From Actinomycetes bacterium (GTDB taxonomy: Bacteria > Actinomycetota > Coriobacteriia > Coriobacteriales > Eggerthellaceae): a stretch of 41,573 nt of DNA. The DNA lies in the NCBI GenBank assembly GCA_023429565.1, contig JAEZDJ010000108.1, positions 1-41,573 on the forward strand, given 5' to 3'. Below are positions 7,431 through 15,909 of the stretch, one piece after another. A model generated the notes under the pieces. That model did not search any database, was not told the origin of the DNA, and saw only the letters and a list, made by a program, of their open reading frames with translations. Position 1 is the stretch's first letter. Each line of letters begins with the position of its first letter. The translations under genes were made by a program, and so were the position numbers.

Positions 7431-10148
7431 ATGCTAGGTGCGAAATGGACGGATCGGGGGCGACAGCAGGCTATTGTCGTGATTTCCGCTTTTGTCATAG
7501 CTGTCGTCATCGGCGTGACCATCGGATTGCTCGATTTTATAGACCGGCAACTGAAACAGGATTCGGAGCAGCAGGTCGTCGCATCGACGACCCATGCGGC
7601 GAGCGGCGTTGCGGAGCGCATGAATGCGGTTCGTTGTGCCATTGAATCCTTTGAAGTGCAGTCGTCGGACCCGGCAGACGTCATGGATGCCCTCAAATCC
7701 CTGGAGCAGAACTACGGATTCTCTGACGCGGCGTTTGCCGGTCTTGACGGATCGGGGATGCATGCGGACGGATCTGCGTTCAGCACGTCCTCCCTGTCGG
7801 TGGAGGAAACGGCCCTATCCAGCCGGACTTCCTCGTACGCCCTTTGCCCTGACGAGGGTCTTGGCCGGCTGGGCGTGGCGCAGCGGCCGCTCTCCATTGG
7901 CGGCAAGGCGGCAGGCGCGCTTTACGTGCAGGTGTCGTTGAACTCGCTCATCTCGTCGGCCCAGTCTGACATGTTGGGAGATCAAAGCACGTTCTTCATC
8001 GTCGAGAGCACTTCGGGCGACATTCTGACGCAACCTGCAGGAACGGGTTCGCTGTCGGCCGATACGCAAACCCTGTACACCTTTCTTGACGTTGCGCGGG
8101 CCGTGCCGCCGGATGACGCATTTGACCCAAGCGGGCTGCTGCTTCTTCTGAGGGAGGGCGCTGTCACCAAAGGGCTCGACGATGTTGGGAGCATCGTCGA
8201 ATCGGGCGACGCGGGACTCGTCATCGGGTCGATCGACGGCAAAACCAGCTATCTGTGCGTTGCTCCGATAGACCAAGGAGAGTGGTACGCTTGCGCGGTC
8301 ATTCCCATCAGGGACGCCCGTGCGGGAGCATGGGACGTGATGGCGGCGATCCAGGTGGTTTTCTTGATCGTTCTGCTCTGCTTGATCGGCGTCGCGCTTC
8401 TTGCGTTCTTCCTGTATCGCAGGCATGTGCGGGAGAAGAACGTCGCAACGTTCTCCCAGCTCTATAAAGCGCTTTCCGAAACGCTTGAAATGGCGGTCAA
8501 CCTCTATTCGCCGACGGATCATGCCGTGACTCCCATCGTCGCCAAGTCTGCCGACATTGTGGGCAGAAGCATGAAAGAGCTGCTTGCCGGTAACGGCCAC
8601 CTCGATGAACTGGGAATATCGGATGAAGGCCGCCAGTTGCTCGATCGCATACGGGCTGGGGACGTCGAGGGGATCGAACAGGGAGAGTTCTCTCTCGTCG
8701 ATCTGACGCGGGGAAGAAAACGCTGGATTTCGTATGCCGTGAACGAGCTCGTGTTCCAGGAAAAGAGACAGCTTCTCATCGTGATGAGAGACATGACGGT
8801 CGAGAAGGAGCTTCAGCTGTCAATGAAGGACGCCATGACGGCTGCGGAGGCTGCCAACCAGGCAAAGTCTGATTTTCTGTCGCGTATGAGCCATGAGATA
8901 CGCACGCCCATGAACGTGATCATCGGCATGCTGCAGATTGCCCTCAACAGCATCGGCGACGAGGAGAAGATGCGCGAGAGCCTGAAGAAGATCGGCACGG
9001 CATCGACCCATCTGCTCAGCCTCATCAACGACGTGCTCGACATTTCTAAGATCGAGAGCGGGCGAATGGTTCTGGCGAGTGAGCCATTCAGCCTCGAGTC
9101 GCTTGTCGCCCAGACCGAGGCCGTCATTCGGCCACAGTGCGAACAGCGAGATCACAGCTTTGCCGTCGTCGTCAACCGGGAAGATGACGACGTGTTCGTC
9201 GGAGATGCCGTGCGACTTCAGCAAATGCTGGTCAACCTGCTGACGAATTCGGTGAAGTACACGCCGCGGGGAGGGCATATCAAGCTGTCGGTGACGGTTA
9301 GGAATGAGACGACTGCCGCATATCGATGCGTGACCATCGTTGTCGAGGACGATGGCATAGGCATGTCGGAGGAATTCAAGGACAGGCTGTTCGAGCCGTT
9401 TCACATGGAGGGCCGTGCAAACGCACAGGGAACGGGGCTGGGCATGTCCATCGTGAAGAACATCGTGACCATGATGGGCGGAGACATTCAGGTCAGGTCG
9501 GCCATTGACCGGGGCACCACCTTCACGGTGACACTCAACCTTCGCATTGCGTTCGAGCCCGAGCGGCGCATCCTCGAGATGAAGGGCGACACCGTGTATC
9601 CGGATTGGACGGGAGGGGTTTCCTCGGAGCAAGGGCGAGGGGCCAACTCCCGTCGGCCCGAAACGCGGAAGTCGGGCGATCAGCCAAAGGCATCCTCTGA
9701 CGAGGCGGCGCGCTTGCCTTCGGCCGACCTCGACGGAGTCCGCGTGCTGTTGGCGGAAGACAATGAGCTCAACGCCGAGATAGCGCAGGAGCTTCTTGCG
9801 GGAGCGGGCATGATCGTCGATTGGGCGTCGGATGGCCGAGAGGCGTGCCGCATGTTCGAGGAGTCGCCAGCCGGAACCTACGGCGCCGTCCTCATGGACG
9901 TGCAGATGCCCGAACTCAACGGGTACGAGGCGACGAGGGCCATCCGCGCCATGGACCGTCCCGATGCCAAAGAAATTCCCATCATCGCCATGTCTGCAAA
10001 CGCGTTTGCAGAGGATATCAATGCCTCGCTTGCAAGTGGCATGAATGCCCATCTTTCGAAGCCCATCAATGTGGCCCGCGTGCTGGCGACCATCGCCGAG
10101 CATGTTGGGCGGAATCGGTCTCGTGCTGGGGGTATGGAAGAACAATAA
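7431..10148 (+). CDS. Hybrid sensor histidine kinase with receiver domain
   Basis: A 905-residue membrane signalling protein. A first membrane helix (about 14-36) and a second (about 303-329) enclose a roughly 265-residue extracellular sensor region, probably Cache-like. A PAS-like cytoplasmic segment (about 345-455) follows, then HisKA with the phospho-acceptor His488 (SRMSHEIRTP). The ATPase domain has Asn606 (NLLTNSVKY), DDGIGM and the GTGLGMSIVK lid. The C-terminal receiver (about 768-892) has the acidic pair in AEDN, Asp823 (LMDVQMPELNG) and Lys877 (SKPIN). All catalytic residues are in place, so autophosphorylation and phosphorelay to Asp823 are expected. No DNA-binding output domain is fused and no phosphotransfer protein lies alongside. 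AAGAAGGA precedes the ATG, and a TATACT element at 7357-7362 may be the -10. The signal is unknown. Confidence 0.92.
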   Translation: MLGAKWTDRGRQQAIVVISAFVIAVVIGVTIGLLDFIDRQLKQDSEQQVVASTTHAASGVAERMNAVRCAIESFEVQSSDPADVMDALKSLEQNYGFSDAAFAGLDGSGMHADGSAFSTSSLSVEETALSSRTSSYALCPDEGLGRLGVAQRPLSIGGKAAGALYVQVSLNSLISSAQSDMLGDQSTFFIVESTSGDILTQPAGTGSLSADTQTLYTFLDVARAVPPDDAFDPSGLLLLLREGAVTKGLDDVGSIVESGDAGLVIGSIDGKTSYLCVAPIDQGEWYACAVIPIRDARAGAWDVMAAIQVVFLIVLLCLIGVALLAFFLYRRHVREKNVATFSQLYKALSETLEMAVNLYSPTDHAVTPIVAKSADIVGRSMKELLAGNGHLDELGISDEGRQLLDRIRAGDVEGIEQGEFSLVDLTRGRKRWISYAVNELVFQEKRQLLIVMRDMTVEKELQLSMKDAMTAAEAANQAKSDFLSRMSHEIRTPMNVIIGMLQIALNSIGDEEKMRESLKKIGTASTHLLSLINDVLDISKIESGRMVLASEPFSLESLVAQTEAVIRPQCEQRDHSFAVVVNREDDDVFVGDAVRLQQMLVNLLTNSVKYTPRGGHIKLSVTVRNETTAAYRCVTIVVEDDGIGMSEEFKDRLFEPFHMEGRANAQGTGLGMSIVKNIVTMMGGDIQVRSAIDRGTTFTVTLNLRIAFEPERRILEMKGDTVYPDWTGGVSSEQGRGANSRRPETRKSGDQPKASSDEAARLPSADLDGVRVLLAEDNELNAEIAQELLAGAGMIVDWASDGREACRMFEESPAGTYGAVLMDVQMPELNGYEATRAIRAMDRPDAKEIPIIAMSANAFAEDINASLASGMNAHLSKPINVARVLATIAEHVGRNRSRAGGMEEQ

Positions 10149-10209
10149 GCGGCAGCAGGGGTGCGCTATACTGTAAGGATCAAGTATCGATCAGGTGAAG
10201 GAGCGCGTC

Positions 10210-11490
10210 ATGCTAGACATCCGTTTCGTCCGCGAAAACCAGGAGGCCGTTGCCGAGGCGATGGGGAATCGCCACGCTTCGTGGGACGCCTCGCGTTTTT
10301 CCGAACTGGATGGGTCTCGCCGGGCAGCCATCACCGAGGAGGAGGCGTTGCAGGCAGAGCGCAACGCGGCTTCGAAATCGATCGGCAAGATGATGGCGGA
10401 GGGCCGTGCGGACGAGGCGGAAGCGGCCAAGGAGCGCGTGCGTGCCATCAACGACGACATCGCCGCTGTTGCCAAGAGGCGAGAAACTGCCGACAAGGCC
10501 CTTCATGACCTGCTGCTCGCAACCCCCAACATGCCGGATGCGTCAACCCCGATCGGTGATGACGAGGACGACAACCCCGAAGTGAGGCGCTGGGGCACGC
10601 CTCCTGAGTTCGATTTTGAGATGAAGCCCCATTGGGACCTTGGCCCCGATCTCGGCATCATCGACTTCGAGCGTGCCGTGAAGCTTGCCTCAAGCAGATT
10701 TGTCCTGCTGGGCGGCCTGGGCGCCCGCTTGGAACGTGCACTCATCAACTTCATGGCCGACACGCACACGGCGCGTGGCTACAAGGAGTGGTGGTGCCCC
10801 CTCATGGCCAACACCGAAACGCTCACCGGCACGGGCCAGCTGCCGAAATTCGAAGAGGACCAATTCAAGACGCGCGAGGGACTGTATCTCATCCCCACGG
10901 CCGAGGTCCAGCTTACGAACATTCATGCTGGCGAAGTGCTGGACGCCGACCGGCTTCCCCTCAAATACTGCGCCTTCACGCCTTGCTTCAGGGAAGAGGC
11001 GGGGAGCGCCGGCCGCGACACGCGCGGGCTCATTCGACTGCATCAGTTCGACAAGGTTGAAATGGTGAGGTATTCAAAGCCAGAAGAGAGCTTTGAACAG
11101 CTTGAGACCATGACGGCCGATGCCGAAAACATTCTCCAACTCCTCGGTTTGCCCTACCGCGTGATCAGCCTGTGCACGGGGGACATTGGGTTCTCTGCGG
11201 CCAAGACCTACGATTTGGAAGTGTGGCTGCCAAGCTATCAGGGCTACAAGGAGATATCCTCCTGCTCTAACTGCACGGACTTCCAGGCACGTCGGGCGAA
11301 CATCAAGTATCGCGATCCCGAAAGCTTCAAGGGCTCTCGCTATGTGCATACGCTGAACGGCTCTGGCTTGGCTGTGGGACGGACCATGGCCGCCATCCTC
11401 GAAAATTTCCAGCAGGCTGACGGATCTGTCAAGGTGCCGGACGTGCTTGTTCCCTATATGGGTGGCGTTGAAGTCATCGAGCCGGAATAA
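10210..11490 (+). CDS. serS: Serine--tRNA ligase
   Basis: A 426-residue class II aminoacyl-tRNA synthetase that charges tRNA-Ser (and tRNA-Sec, if present) with serine. The N-terminal third (about 1-105) is rich in charged and Ala/Glu residues, as in the long coiled-coil arm that holds the variable arm of tRNA-Ser. The catalytic core shows the serine-binding stretch (IPTAEVQLTN), motif 2 (CFREEAGSAGRDTRGL) and motif 3 (LNGSGLAVGRTMAAILENFQ). The start at 10210 (MLDIRFVREN, the usual SerS beginning) is chosen because GAAGGAG lies 7 nt before it; the GTG at 10195 would overlap that site. A TATACT at 10167-10172 may be the promoter -10. The next gene begins 30 bp downstream. Confidence 0.97.
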   Translation: MLDIRFVRENQEAVAEAMGNRHASWDASRFSELDGSRRAAITEEEALQAERNAASKSIGKMMAEGRADEAEAAKERVRAINDDIAAVAKRRETADKALHDLLLATPNMPDASTPIGDDEDDNPEVRRWGTPPEFDFEMKPHWDLGPDLGIIDFERAVKLASSRFVLLGGLGARLERALINFMADTHTARGYKEWWCPLMANTETLTGTGQLPKFEEDQFKTREGLYLIPTAEVQLTNIHAGEVLDADRLPLKYCAFTPCFREEAGSAGRDTRGLIRLHQFDKVEMVRYSKPEESFEQLETMTADAENILQLLGLPYRVISLCTGDIGFSAAKTYDLEVWLPSYQGYKEISSCSNCTDFQARRANIKYRDPESFKGSRYVHTLNGSGLAVGRTMAAILENFQQADGSVKVPDVLVPYMGGVEVIEPE

Positions 11491-11520
11491 CGCGGGGCGA
11501 ATTCTGCTGCAAGGGCTGCT

Positions 11521-12351
11521 GTGACAACGAAGCGCAAACCTCAAAAAAGGACCAAGGACACGGTTGTCTCGCGACAGGCGGGCAAGGAGTCTGCTCCGAA
11601 GCCTCCCTCGGGCAGCGGGTCCCCCAAGGGGGCTGTGGAGCGCCGTGCTCCCAGTCGGAAAAATCCCGTTCGACAGGAGGAGCCGGCTCGGCCGACCACG
11701 GTCAAACGCCGATGGCCCCGGGTGGTCGTTCTGGCGGCCGTTCTGCTTGTCGCGGTGGCTGCCGCCGCATTTTCATGGGATCGTTGGCTGCGTTTTGACG
11801 ACTCTCATGACCTGACGGGCGAGTGGAGCGTCGCTGGCACGGCTGGGGTCATTGTGATCGATGCCCAGGACATCAAGCTCACTGACGACGTGTCGTATCC
11901 CTACACTCTTGACACCGGTGCAAAAACCATCGCTTTCAGCTTTGGCAACATGTCGGGGGAGGGCCGGTATCGATTTTCTCCCGACCGGACTCAGCTGACG
12001 GTGGTGGAACAGGGGGAGTATTCGTGGGTCTCCACGCTGCTTGAAGACATTGGCTGGTCGTTCGACAACTTGGTGCGCTCTTTCCAGGGGCAACCCGCTG
12101 TCACAACGCTCTCGGGCGATTCGGTGACGACGCTTTCCCGCCTATCGCATGACGGCTCTGCGACGCCCCAAAGCGACGCGTCTCCCGCGGCGTCTGAAGA
12201 GCCGTCGGCGTCTCCCTCCGATGAGGGATCTGCCGATGCGGTGCCGACGGACTCCGAAGGCGCCGACGCTCAAGAGGGAGAGGGCGACGATGCCGCCGCC
12301 TCCGGCGCAACGGGTTCGCCGACGAGCCTCTTTGACGTGAGCGATGCCTAG
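11521..12351 (+). CDS. Membrane-anchored protein with extracellular beta-rich domain, function unknown
   Basis: A 276-residue protein beginning with GTG (AAGGG precedes it). Residues 1-65 are basic and Lys/Arg/Pro/Ser-rich and look disordered and cytoplasmic. One membrane helix lies at about 66-84. A compact domain of about 95 residues follows (DLTGEWSV at 97-104, then alternating beta-like strands such as GRYRFSPDRTQLTVVEQG), similar in feel to small lipocalin-like repeat domains. The last 80 residues are Ser/Ala/Glu/Asp-rich and probably disordered. The end overlaps the next gene by 8 bp, so the two are probably translated together. No specific family is recognised. Confidence 0.75.
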   Translation: MTTKRKPQKRTKDTVVSRQAGKESAPKPPSGSGSPKGAVERRAPSRKNPVRQEEPARPTTVKRRWPRVVVLAAVLLVAVAAAAFSWDRWLRFDDSHDLTGEWSVAGTAGVIVIDAQDIKLTDDVSYPYTLDTGAKTIAFSFGNMSGEGRYRFSPDRTQLTVVEQGEYSWVSTLLEDIGWSFDNLVRSFQGQPAVTTLSGDSVTTLSRLSHDGSATPQSDASPAASEEPSASPSDEGSADAVPTDSEGADAQEGEGDDAAASGATGSPTSLFDVSDA

Positions 12352-12757
12352 TTTTCCCGCCCTCCGCATAGAGCGGTTGACCGTGAGGGCGGACCGCATC
12401 ATGTGCGACGTGGTCGTTGACCCCAGGGCTCCGCGCTTGACAAATCCCCTCCTTGCCGCACGCATATGCGCCACGTTCCCCGATCTTCCGCGGCATGCCT
12501 GCGTGAACGACGAGGGCGACACATTTGCGGCCGTGATGGGACACACCTCCTTGCCGCATATGCTCGAGCACCTGGTGGTCGACCTTCAGTCGCAGGCTGA
12601 ACCCCTCGACAGCGAGATGGTGTTTGTGGGCACGACGGAGTGGGCGGATTCGTTTTCTGGCCGAGCTCGCATAGAAGTGAATTTCACCGACGATATGGTC
12701 GCCTTGCGGTGTTTTCGCGATGCCGTGGCGTTTCTGAATGAGGCGGTGGTACTCTAG
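12344..12757 (+). CDS. Small protein resembling the N-terminal domain of cyanophycin synthetase
   Basis: A 137-residue soluble protein. The segment GHTSLPHMLEHLVVDLQ (66-82) resembles the conserved Gly-His...Glu-His segment of the cyanophycin synthetase N-terminal domain (GHVxEHVALELQ type). The C-terminal ARIEVNFTDDMVALRCFRDAVAFLNEAV matches the position and pattern of the strand-helix that follows in that domain (a Glu-Val-containing strand, then a helix ending in LN). The ATP-grasp and Mur-ligase parts of CphA are absent, so it cannot be a cyanophycin synthetase by itself. The ATG lies inside the end of the preceding gene and the next gene starts 4 bp after its stop, so it is translationally coupled. 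The resemblance is judged by eye from family knowledge and needs a profile search. Confidence 0.7.
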   Translation: MPSFPALRIERLTVRADRIMCDVVVDPRAPRLTNPLLAARICATFPDLPRHACVNDEGDTFAAVMGHTSLPHMLEHLVVDLQSQAEPLDSEMVFVGTTEWADSFSGRARIEVNFTDDMVALRCFRDAVAFLNEAVVL

Positions 12758-12761
12758 CGGC

Positions 12762-14027
12762 ATGTCATCGGCTCATATAACATTTGACCAAACGGGCGAC
12801 AAGGTCGCCGAACGCGTCGTAAAGATGCGGTCATCTGCGGTCCGTGATCTGTTCGCGGCGGCATCCCGTCCTGACATCATCTCGCTTTCGGGTGGCATGC
12901 CCGACGTTTCTCTGCTTCCGCAGGAGGCTATCCAGAAAGCCGTTCGCGCAGCATGTGACGATCAGCGCGCAGTCGCCCTCCAATACGGCTCCACCGATGG
13001 ACGCGTGGAGACGAAGCGTGTTCTGTGCGATCTCATGCGCGACATCGGTGTGCGGGCCAAGCCGGAGAACGTCATGATCACCACGGGCGCCCAAGAAGCG
13101 CTTGACCTCATAGCCAAGACGTTCATCGACCCCGGTGACATCATTCTCACCGAAGGTCCAACCTACCTCGGCGCCTTGCAGGCTTTTAGCGCCTACGAGC
13201 CCGACGTTCATTGCATTCCTTTCGACGATGAGGGAATGCGCATGGATCTGCTCGAGGAAGAGCTTGCGGGCATCGGCAAGGGCAACCCTCGCCTCAAATT
13301 TCTTTACACCATTCCCAACTTCCAAAATCCTGGCGGGGTGACCATGGTGCCGTTCCGCCGCAAGCGCCTGTTGGAGCTGGCCGACGAGTACGGCTTCATG
13401 GTCGTCGAGGATGATCCCTATGGCCGGCTTCGCTATGATGGAGGCCATGTGCTGCCTCTCAAGGCGCTTTCGGACGAGGTCGTGTATCTCGGCACGGTGT
13501 CGAAGGTGTTCGCGCCGGGTCTGAGGACGGGATGGATTGCGGCACCGAAAAGCGTGCTGGCAAAAATCAATTTGGTGAAGCAGGGCACGGATCTCTGTGG
13601 CAGCGCGTTCAACCAAGTGGTGGTGGAGCATTACTTCACTGACACACCCTGGCAGAACACGCTGAGAAAATTTGTCGACACGTACCATGTGCGCCGTGAC
13701 GCTATGCTTGCCGCCTTGGAAGAATACTTTCCCGCAGAGGCTTCGTGGACGTGGCCCGAAGGTGGGTTCTTCGTATGGGTCACGCTGCCGTCATACATGG
13801 ACACAGGGTCGATGCTGGGTGCAGCGCTCGAGCATGGCGTGACCTACACGCCCGGCGATGGCTTCTACCCAGACGGCAGCGCTGGCAAGAACAGCATGCG
13901 CATCGCGTTCTGTTATGAGAGTCCCGAGAACATCGAAGAGGCCATCCGTCGCCTTGCTGTCGTCATCGAGGAGCGTCTTGAGCTTTACCGGGTGTTTCTC
14001 GAAGCAGGGGCGATCAAGGCAGAATAA
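12762..14027 (+). CDS. PLP-dependent aminotransferase, class I/II (2-aminoadipate/aromatic type)
   Basis: A 421-residue fold-type I aminotransferase. Visible family motifs are SLSGGMPD near the N-terminus, TTGAQEALDL (PLP phosphate loop), EGPTYLGALQ, YTIPNFQNPGG (the PLP-ring Asn), EDDPYGRLRY (the Asp that contacts the pyridine nitrogen), and VSKVFAPGLRTGW with the Schiff-base Lys at about 248. This pattern is that of the LysN/2-aminoadipate and MocR-type aminotransferases, but no N-terminal GntR helix-turn-helix is present, so it is an enzyme and not a regulator. The exact amino acid substrate cannot be read from the sequence. The start at 12762 is used; an earlier ATG at 12738 would overlap the previous gene and neither has a strong ribosome-binding site. 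It lies in the serS-ddl run. Confidence 0.88.
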   Translation: MSSAHITFDQTGDKVAERVVKMRSSAVRDLFAAASRPDIISLSGGMPDVSLLPQEAIQKAVRAACDDQRAVALQYGSTDGRVETKRVLCDLMRDIGVRAKPENVMITTGAQEALDLIAKTFIDPGDIILTEGPTYLGALQAFSAYEPDVHCIPFDDEGMRMDLLEEELAGIGKGNPRLKFLYTIPNFQNPGGVTMVPFRRKRLLELADEYGFMVVEDDPYGRLRYDGGHVLPLKALSDEVVYLGTVSKVFAPGLRTGWIAAPKSVLAKINLVKQGTDLCGSAFNQVVVEHYFTDTPWQNTLRKFVDTYHVRRDAMLAALEEYFPAEASWTWPEGGFFVWVTLPSYMDTGSMLGAALEHGVTYTPGDGFYPDGSAGKNSMRIAFCYESPENIEEAIRRLAVVIEERLELYRVFLEAGAIKAE

Positions 14028-14034
14028 GGAGATC

Positions 14035-15024
14035 ATGGGTATGAAGGTTGCAGTGCTGATGGGCGGGACTTCGTTTGAGCGCGAGTTCTCTCTGGCAAGC
14101 GGCAGGCACGTGTGCGCGGCGCTTGAGGAGGCCGGGCATAAAGTCGTGCCTCTCGACACGACTTCCGACCTGGTTCCCACCCTTCGCAGCGAGCGGCCTG
14201 ACGTCTGCTACAGCGTGCTGCATGGCAAACACGGCGAGGACGGCACCATTCAGAGTCTGCTCGAGTTTGTCGGAATACCCTTCGTGGGCTCTCCTGCATC
14301 GGTGTGCCAGCGCACTTGGAACAAGGATTCCATGCATTCCGAAATGGAGACGTATCGCAAAACGGTCGGCGAGGAGCCGGTTGCGTCGTGGCCTCAGGGC
14401 ATTTACGTGGCGCGGGACGCATTCAAGGACATGGGTGCGGCAACCGCGCTGGACCTGGTTGAGAAGCGCGTCATCGGCGGTTATCCGGTAGCGGTGAAGC
14501 CAGCCCACGGAGGTTCTGCCATGGGGGTCCATCGTGTCGACTCCATCGACGATTTGGGAGAGGCCATTCTGGATGCCCTTTCGTTCGACGAGGCAGTGGT
14601 CATCGAGCAGTGGGTTGATGGCATTGAGATGGCGGTGTCGGTCTTGGGCACCGGATGGGACGCCTATGCCCTGCCGCCCGTCGAGATTGTGCCTAAGAAG
14701 GGCCTTTACGACACTGCGGCCCGCCTTGATCCCGAGTTGGTTGACTACCTCGTTCCTGTCCGTGCCTCTTCCTTGGCGAACGACGAAGGGACCGCGCAGG
14801 CTATTCGGGCGGAGATCGAGCGTGCGGCACTCGAGGTCTGTCGTGCTTACAATGTGCGCGACATCGCACGGGTCGACCTTATCTGGGACGGTGCCCAGGC
14901 GCGGGTGTTCGAGGTCAACGTTTCTCCGGGCATGACGGAAAACTCCCTGTTTCCGGCAGCTTGCGCCGCCGCCGGACTTTCGCTTTCCAACGTGCTTGAC
15001 GAGCTTGTCTCTCAATACGCCTGA
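14035..15024 (+). CDS. ddl: D-alanine--D-alanine ligase (ATP-grasp)
   Basis: A 329-residue ATP-grasp ligase that joins two D-alanines for peptidoglycan precursor synthesis in the cytoplasm. It has the N-terminal MGGTSFEREFSLASG loop (as in Ddl GGxSxEREVSLxSG), VLHGKHGEDGTIQSLLE, the ATP-binding VAVKPAHGGSAMGV, the metal-binding FEVNVSPGMTENSLFP (close to EVNTxPGMTxxSLxP) and Arg/Asp residues just before it (IARVDLIWDG). The start at 14035 follows AATAAGGAG; the longer open frame from 13858 overlaps the aminotransferase and is not credible. It begins 7 bp after the aminotransferase stop. It is somewhat divergent (Val in place of Thr in EVNV), so a related D-amino-acid or dipeptide ligase is possible. 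Confidence 0.9.
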   Translation: MGMKVAVLMGGTSFEREFSLASGRHVCAALEEAGHKVVPLDTTSDLVPTLRSERPDVCYSVLHGKHGEDGTIQSLLEFVGIPFVGSPASVCQRTWNKDSMHSEMETYRKTVGEEPVASWPQGIYVARDAFKDMGAATALDLVEKRVIGGYPVAVKPAHGGSAMGVHRVDSIDDLGEAILDALSFDEAVVIEQWVDGIEMAVSVLGTGWDAYALPPVEIVPKKGLYDTAARLDPELVDYLVPVRASSLANDEGTAQAIRAEIERAALEVCRAYNVRDIARVDLIWDGAQARVFEVNVSPGMTENSLFPAACAAAGLSLSNVLDELVSQYA

Positions 15025-15161
15025 GCGCATTGAGAGGCCACTGCCGAAGCGCAGCGCGTCGAGCCAACGTTTTGGCGGAGCAGTCGCTTTGGTGCATTAC
15101 GAAACGGCAACTTAATTCTAGAGCGCCTGTGTTTTCCTGGTCGGAGATAATCTGGTGCTTC

Positions 15162-15167
15162 TATAAT
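15162..15167 (+). promoter_or_regulatory. -10 element before the YtxH gene
   Basis: A perfect TATAAT lies 36 bp upstream of the YtxH start codon, right after the gene-free end of the ddl transcript. No good TTGACA-like -35 is seen at 16-18 bp. Confidence 0.45.
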
Positions 15168-15203
15168 GGACGGATAGGCAAAAACGGTCAGGAGGAGGCA
15201 GGT

Positions 15204-15737
15204 ATGGGAAACAAATTCGGAGCTTTCCTCGTCGGCGGTCTCGCCGGCGCGGTGATTGCGTTGTTGTACGCCCCACGTTCCGGCCAGGAGACTCGGGCAA
15301 TCGTCACGGACAAGATGAACACCGCTTGGGGCGAAGCCCAGGAACTCGGCGCACAGGCCGCAGGTGGAGCACAGCAGGTCTATCAGGACGTGGCGGCTCG
15401 CGGCCAAGAGGTTGCGCAGAGCGTTGCGTCCAAGGGCCAGGAGCTGTATGGACATGCCCAGACGAAAGCTCAGGAGGCCGCCGGCAATATCAAGCCCGCG
15501 TTTTCCGAGAAGAACGATGAACTGCGCGACAAGATAGAGGCTGCGCGCCAACGCATTGCAGCCCAGGTTGCCAAGAACGCAGAGGCTGCCCATGAGACGG
15601 TGAGCGACAAGATTCCTGTCGCTGCTGACGCCGTCCAAGATGCTGCCGATACAGCGAAGGAAGCGGCAGACAATGCTGCGGAGGCAATTTCCGACACGTC
15701 TGCAGATGCGACCGGCGGCGAAGCAAAACATAACTAG
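15204..15737 (+). CDS. YtxH domain-containing protein
   Basis: A 177-residue protein. The N-terminal segment GAFLVGGLAGAVIALLYAPRSGQETR is the YtxH hallmark: a short glycine-rich membrane helix followed by the LLxAPxSGxExR motif. The rest is a long Ala/Gln/Glu/Lys-rich helical region with heptad-like repeats (GQEVAQSVASKGQELYGHAQ), likely a coiled coil or amphipathic helix as in stress-related LEA-like proteins. The start follows a strong AGGAGGAGG. YtxH proteins are linked to general stress and the cell envelope; no biochemical activity is known. It is the first of four envelope-type genes on this strand. Confidence 0.88.
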   Translation: MGNKFGAFLVGGLAGAVIALLYAPRSGQETRAIVTDKMNTAWGEAQELGAQAAGGAQQVYQDVAARGQEVAQSVASKGQELYGHAQTKAQEAAGNIKPAFSEKNDELRDKIEAARQRIAAQVAKNAEAAHETVSDKIPVAADAVQDAADTAKEAADNAAEAISDTSADATGGEAKHN

Positions 15738-15909
15738 CCCTGTAGGTGACGAGGCGGCAACGGGACGTTGCCGGGGGATATCCCTGGCGCTCCCGCTGCC
15801 GTCTTGTCGTGTTTCAGGGGGGATGGCGCGAGGCCATGCGACTCCACAGCGGAAGCATTGACGATGGTTGCGGCTGTGGATTTGTCCAACGGCTTTGAGG
15901 GAGACGGGT

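Noticed and set aside
8820..10145. 441-residue open frame on the minus strand
   Set aside because: Opposite the hybrid kinase, whose catalytic motifs are intact. His/Arg-rich composition is typical of a shadow frame.
10149..10209. T-box or other riboswitch before serS
   Set aside because: Only 61 bp separate the genes, with no T-box sequence or terminator-like hairpin.
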